64,000 nt of DNA from Rariglobus sp041662485 (GTDB lineage: Bacteria; Verrucomicrobiota; Verrucomicrobiia; Opitutales; Opitutaceae), in contig JBAZSJ010000018.1 of the NCBI GenBank assembly GCA_041662485.1, positions 30,526-94,525 of the forward strand. The letters are read 5' to 3'. A program made the position numbers and the translations under genes. Numbering within the stretch: position 1 is the first letter of the stretch; each line of letters opens with the position of its first letter. This document shows positions 61,102 through 64,000 of the stretch, piece by piece. The notes beneath the pieces were generated by a model. That model saw only the letters and a program-made list of their open reading frames with translations, was not told where the DNA came from and did no database searches.

Positions 61102-61785
61102 ATGCCTCCCCGCTTATTGTCTCTTCTCGCGATCCTCGTCTGCATCTTTAACCCGGTCCGGGCCGGGGATGTGAAACTGACTCCAACAGGCTTCGCCATC
61201 GACGCCGGCACGGCCGGCATCCACACCTTGAGCTACCCCAAGCTCCTGAACCCGAACGACGGCGGCCTGAAGCCGGAAAACATCACGCTCAAGGAGGACG
61301 GCGGCGGCGTCACCATGACGTATTCGCCCTCCGGAAAACTGGTCATCAGCAAACAGGCCGACGGCGGCTGGTTGTTTCACTTCACTGAAATCCCCCCGGA
61401 TCGCGTCAAGTTCGCCTTCAGCGTCCCCCTGCCGCTCAGCGTCATCGAGGAAGGCGCCCGCTGGTCCTTCGACGGACAGCCCGCCAAACCCTTCCCGGCG
61501 GAAAAGGGCAAAAAAGCCGCAATCCAGTTGGCGAATCCCTCCAGCTTCGTTTTTCAAAAAGGCACGGCGGGCTTTACCCTCACCTATATCGATCATCGAA
61601 AAACCTTCACCATGTTTTTGGATAATCGCGTGTATGGGAAGTCGTCCTTCTCTTTGGGGCACATCCTCTACTTCCCCGGTAAAAAGCACGTTCCCGAGAT
61701 CGATTATTCCCTTAAAATAGACGCCAGCCTTCCTTCGGCGGCTGCACCCGCACCGGCACCCGCACCAACCGCCCCCGCGATGTGA
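61102..61785 (+). CDS. Secreted ~227-residue protein, paralogue family member 3 (divergent)
   Basis: A 227-residue exported protein with signal peptide (MPPRLLSLLAILVCIFNPVRA). It keeps the family layout: TPTGFAIDAGTAGIHTLSYP, KPFPAEKGKKAAIQLANPSS, and FLDNRVYGKSSFSLGHILYF, but is more divergent than the copies at 49062 and 54818; the YQQLQDNR motif is reduced to LDNR. The C-terminus is an Ala/Pro tail. It is divergent from the lyase with two operator-like sites between, and its stop overlaps the GTG that begins the open frame of the next gene. Confidence 0.7.
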   Translation: MPPRLLSLLAILVCIFNPVRAGDVKLTPTGFAIDAGTAGIHTLSYPKLLNPNDGGLKPENITLKEDGGGVTMTYSPSGKLVISKQADGGWLFHFTEIPPDRVKFAFSVPLPLSVIEEGARWSFDGQPAKPFPAEKGKKAAIQLANPSSFVFQKGTAGFTLTYIDHRKTFTMFLDNRVYGKSSFSLGHILYFPGKKHVPEIDYSLKIDASLPSAAAPAPAPAPTAPAM

Positions 61786-61790
61786 CCACC

Positions 61791-63374
61791 ATGAGCCACC
61801 TGTCCCCCTCTCCACGAAGACTCGCGGCCCTCTCCGGCTGGCTTTTGCTCTTTCCCCTTTTCGCCGTGTCGGACGCCTCCGCCAAGGTGGAGCTGCCCCC
61901 GGTTTTGGACAGCCACATGGTGCTGCAACGCGGCATGCCCGTCCCCGTCTGGGGCACGGCCGAGCCCGGCGAAACCGTCTCCGTATCCTTCCGCGGGCAG
62001 ACCAAAACCACCGCCGCCGCCGACACCGGCAAATGGATGGTCAAGCTCGACCCTCTTCAACCCGGCGAACCCGGCGAGCTGACGGTGACCGGAAAAAACA
62101 CGATCACGCTCAAGGATGTCGTCGTCGGCGAGGTCTGGGTGGGATCCGGCCAATCCAACCTGGACAGCCCCATTCAGATGTATGAAAAGGACGACCCCGT
62201 CCTCAAGGAGGCCGCCGCCAAAACCCATCCCGATGTGCGCGTCTTCCGCAGCGGAAAGAGCAGTTTGAAATGGAGCCGGTGGGACCCCAAGCGGACCCGC
62301 TCGTTCTCCGCGCAGTTGTTCTATTACGGGCTGAAACTGCAGGAAGAACTCGGCGTTCCCGTGGGACTGATCCAGGCGGCCGTCGCGGGCTCGCCCTCGG
62401 GACATTGGATTGACGCGGATTCCTTCAGGTCGGACCCCGTCATCCAGAAAGCCGCCGCCCTCAGCAACGCGAAGGAGCCTCTGGAATCCCGGATGAAGGG
62501 CTACGAAGCCGCGCTGAAGCAATGGCAGGAGAAAACCGCCGCGGCCAAGGCGGCGGGCACACCGGAAAGCCAATGGCCCAAGGCTCCCTCCAAGCCCGGC
62601 CCCTACGGACAACAGGCCACGGGAGATTTTTACGACCAGTTTGTCCGTCCGGTCATGCCCTTCGCGATCCGCGGCGTTCTCTGGGATCAGGGAGAAGGCG
62701 GCAGCACGGGCGGAATCGATCAAGTCTCGCTGATGTCCGGACTGATCCGCGCCTGGCGGAAAAACTGGGGACAGGGGGACTTTCCCTGGCTCTATGTGAA
62801 AAAACCCAGCGGAGGCGGCTGCGCGCTGAATCCCGACAACCCGGTCAACCGCGGCGCGAAGCCCTTCGAGTCTCTTCCAAAAACGCCGCCCGCGACGGAT
62901 TATTTCGCCGGCAAACACCAGGAGAGCTACCGCATCGCCCAAAACCCGAACACCTTTCTGGTGACCACGACGGATCTGGCCGGCGGCGTGCATCCGGCAA
63001 ACAAATCGGGTTACGGCACCCGCGATTGCCTGGTCGCCATGGGAGCCGTGTATGGCAAAGCGGTCGAATACTACGGCCCCGTCTATGAGTCGGCAAAACA
63101 GGAGGGCGGCACCCTCCGCATCAGCTTCACCCACACGGGCAAGGGGCTGACCACACCCGCCGGCCAGCCGCTTCAAGGCTTTCTCATCGCCGGCGAGGAC
63201 AAGAAATTCCACTGGGCGGACGCCAGGATCGACGGGAAAACCGTGGTTCTTTCGAGCCCACAGGTCCCCCGGCCCGTGGCGGCGCGCTATGCGTGGACGT
63301 GGCCTCTTGCCTGGGCAAACCTGTTCAATGCCGACGGCCTGCCCGCCTTCTCCTTCCGGACGGATTCCCAGTAG
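61791..63374 (+). CDS. Sialate-O-acetylesterase-like SGNH hydrolase
   Basis: A 527-residue secreted esterase of the sialate-O-acetylesterase family. After a signal peptide it has SHMVLQRGMPVPVWGTAEPG, the nucleophile block VWVGSGQSNLDSPI, the VLWDQGEGGS block (usually WYQGE), and the C-terminal catalytic GGVHPANKSGYG with Asp/His. Such enzymes deacetylate sialic acids or other acetylated glycans; substrates in Verrucomicrobiota are often unknown. It overlaps or nearly touches the paralogue gene (GTG at 61782 or ATG at 61791), so the pair is cotranscribed. I chose ATG 61791. Confidence 0.84.
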   Translation: MSHLSPSPRRLAALSGWLLLFPLFAVSDASAKVELPPVLDSHMVLQRGMPVPVWGTAEPGETVSVSFRGQTKTTAAADTGKWMVKLDPLQPGEPGELTVTGKNTITLKDVVVGEVWVGSGQSNLDSPIQMYEKDDPVLKEAAAKTHPDVRVFRSGKSSLKWSRWDPKRTRSFSAQLFYYGLKLQEELGVPVGLIQAAVAGSPSGHWIDADSFRSDPVIQKAAALSNAKEPLESRMKGYEAALKQWQEKTAAAKAAGTPESQWPKAPSKPGPYGQQATGDFYDQFVRPVMPFAIRGVLWDQGEGGSTGGIDQVSLMSGLIRAWRKNWGQGDFPWLYVKKPSGGGCALNPDNPVNRGAKPFESLPKTPPATDYFAGKHQESYRIAQNPNTFLVTTTDLAGGVHPANKSGYGTRDCLVAMGAVYGKAVEYYGPVYESAKQEGGTLRISFTHTGKGLTTPAGQPLQGFLIAGEDKKFHWADARIDGKTVVLSSPQVPRPVAARYAWTWPLAWANLFNADGLPAFSFRTDSQ

Positions 63375-63458
63375 CACGGTTGAAGAGTTCAGTCTGTGTC
63401 GTGGGATCAAGAGCCATGCGCGGGTTGGGAGAAGACGGCCTGCCGTGTGAACCGCCAC

Positions 63459-63602
63459 ACCGGCATGGAACTCCTCTTCGACGTCGTGATCGACAACAGT
63501 GACGATGGCGATTTCCGCCTTCAGCAGCTCGTCTGGAGCGGCACGGGCAAGAATTCCGGAGACCGCGGCGCGTGGGGACGCGCCCGGCTCGTCGAGAACT
63601 GA
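63459..63602 (+). pseudogene. Duplicated 3-prime fragment of the agarase-like gene (CBM9 end)
   Basis: This segment encodes GMELLFDVVIDNSDDGDFRL and onward to ARLVEN, the last ~48 residues of the enzyme at 56427. Identity extends through the stop and terminator to 63660, with only about seven differences by eye over 203 bp. A short frame from 63396 reads into it, but its upstream part is unrelated. It is a remnant and not a working gene. Confidence 0.8.
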
Positions 63603-63627
63603 GTTCCGGAAGGCCGGCTCGGCTTGA

Positions 63628-63660
63628 GGGTGGCATCCATGGGGGATGCCACCCTTTTTT
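63628..63660 (+). terminator. Terminator in the duplicated segment
   Basis: GGGTGGCATCC and GGATGCCACCC with six T, identical to 59276-59308. It now lies downstream of the sialate-O-acetylesterase-like gene and can serve it. Confidence 0.85.
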
Positions 63661-64000
63661 GTGCCCGACACGTTCAGAAGCTTTGTATGGCGTAGCCTTG
63701 AGCGTGAGCTCAGGGATGCATTCATCCTGAAAAACGCGTTTGAAACCGCAGATCACAGATGGGCGCAGATTCCGTCCACGGCGGCATCAGCCGTCGCTCC
63801 GCTTAAGGGCGGTTCAACGATGGTTCGACGTGGGAGCGTTTCGAGCGCAAGCGACAGTCCGCCACTTGCTCGCGATGATCGGAATCGCGGCGTAAAGCCG
63901 CTTGTGTAAGCCCCAACGTGAACCGAGTTCTGATAAAACCGGAGGGGCGCGCGGAGCCCCCGGCGAAGCGCAGCGCGCCCCTGCCGGGGGGAGGATATGC
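63661..64000. other. Intergenic repeat debris, no gene
   Basis: The stretch holds a partial GGCGGCATCAGCC module (about 63780), a decayed TCGCGGCGTAAAGCCGC hairpin half (63887), and a GC-rich inverted repeat GGGGCGCGC/GCGCGCCCC (63944-63981). An 87-codon frame from 63646 reads through the repeats and is not convincing. Confidence 0.5.

Noticed and set aside
63646..63909. 87-codon + strand frame at the right end
   Set aside because: It passes through several known repeats and has no start-site support or motif.

Overview
The window is high-GC bacterial chromosome. The best fit is a Verrucomicrobiota member related to Opitutaceae. The reasons are two large secreted beta-strand-repeat proteins with PEP-CTERM tails, many secreted polysaccharide-active enzymes, a SufU/SufS pair, pyruvate:ferredoxin oxidoreductase with an oxygen-sensitive class I fumarase (anaerobic or fermentative style), and dense short hairpin repeats between genes. 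The taxonomic assignment is inference. I saw no rRNA, tRNA, CRISPR array or intact transposase gene.

Layout: 0-4.1 kb holds a queD tail, an HDOD protein, sufU, sufS and an MmeI-like fragment, separated by repeat elements. From 14.2 down to 4.5 kb (minus strand) lies a seven-gene, fully translationally coupled operon: HMG-CoA reductase, UbiA-type prenyltransferase, PEP-synthase/rifampin-phosphotransferase-like enzyme, DUF3419/BtaA-like transferase, phytol/dolichol-kinase-like membrane protein, GNAT-like transferase, and an AMP-forming acyl ligase. It looks like an uncharacterised isoprenoid or lipid biosynthesis cluster. 14.4-26.8 kb carries a histidine kinase, PFOR with a dihydroorotate-dehydrogenase-like partner, an SbmA/BacA-type ABC exporter, an esterase, an MBL hydrolase with ChrA, a small Cys-rich protein and a Bax-inhibitor-1 protein. 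26.9-34.6 kb is a fructose PTS locus (FruA, EIIA-HPr-EI fusion, FruK, OprB-type porin) with a divergent DeoR regulator. 34.7-41 kb has an aminotransferase, a LysM/TPR lipoprotein, KdsD, fumarase and a convergent GNAT/DUF1778 toxin-antitoxin pair, then a run of three abutting small TA-bounded elements.

41.5-63.7 kb is an accessory polysaccharide locus: a 1093-residue unknown secreted protein, a frameshifted GH26-like gene, a LacI regulator, two PEP-CTERM repeat proteins each followed by a ~209-residue secreted protein, an esterase, an agarase-like enzyme, a Tat-exported alginate-lyase-like enzyme, another ~200-residue secreted protein and a sialate-O-acetylesterase-like enzyme. Four copies of the same uncharacterised secreted domain occur here, one fused to the agarase-like enzyme. 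Five near-identical palindromes (core TTGAC-W-GTC) sit upstream of the LacI gene and its neighbours, which suggests a local regulon.

All calls are by eye from translated sequence and motifs. No database search was run. Start codons were moved inward where an open frame extended into a repeat or an upstream gene.
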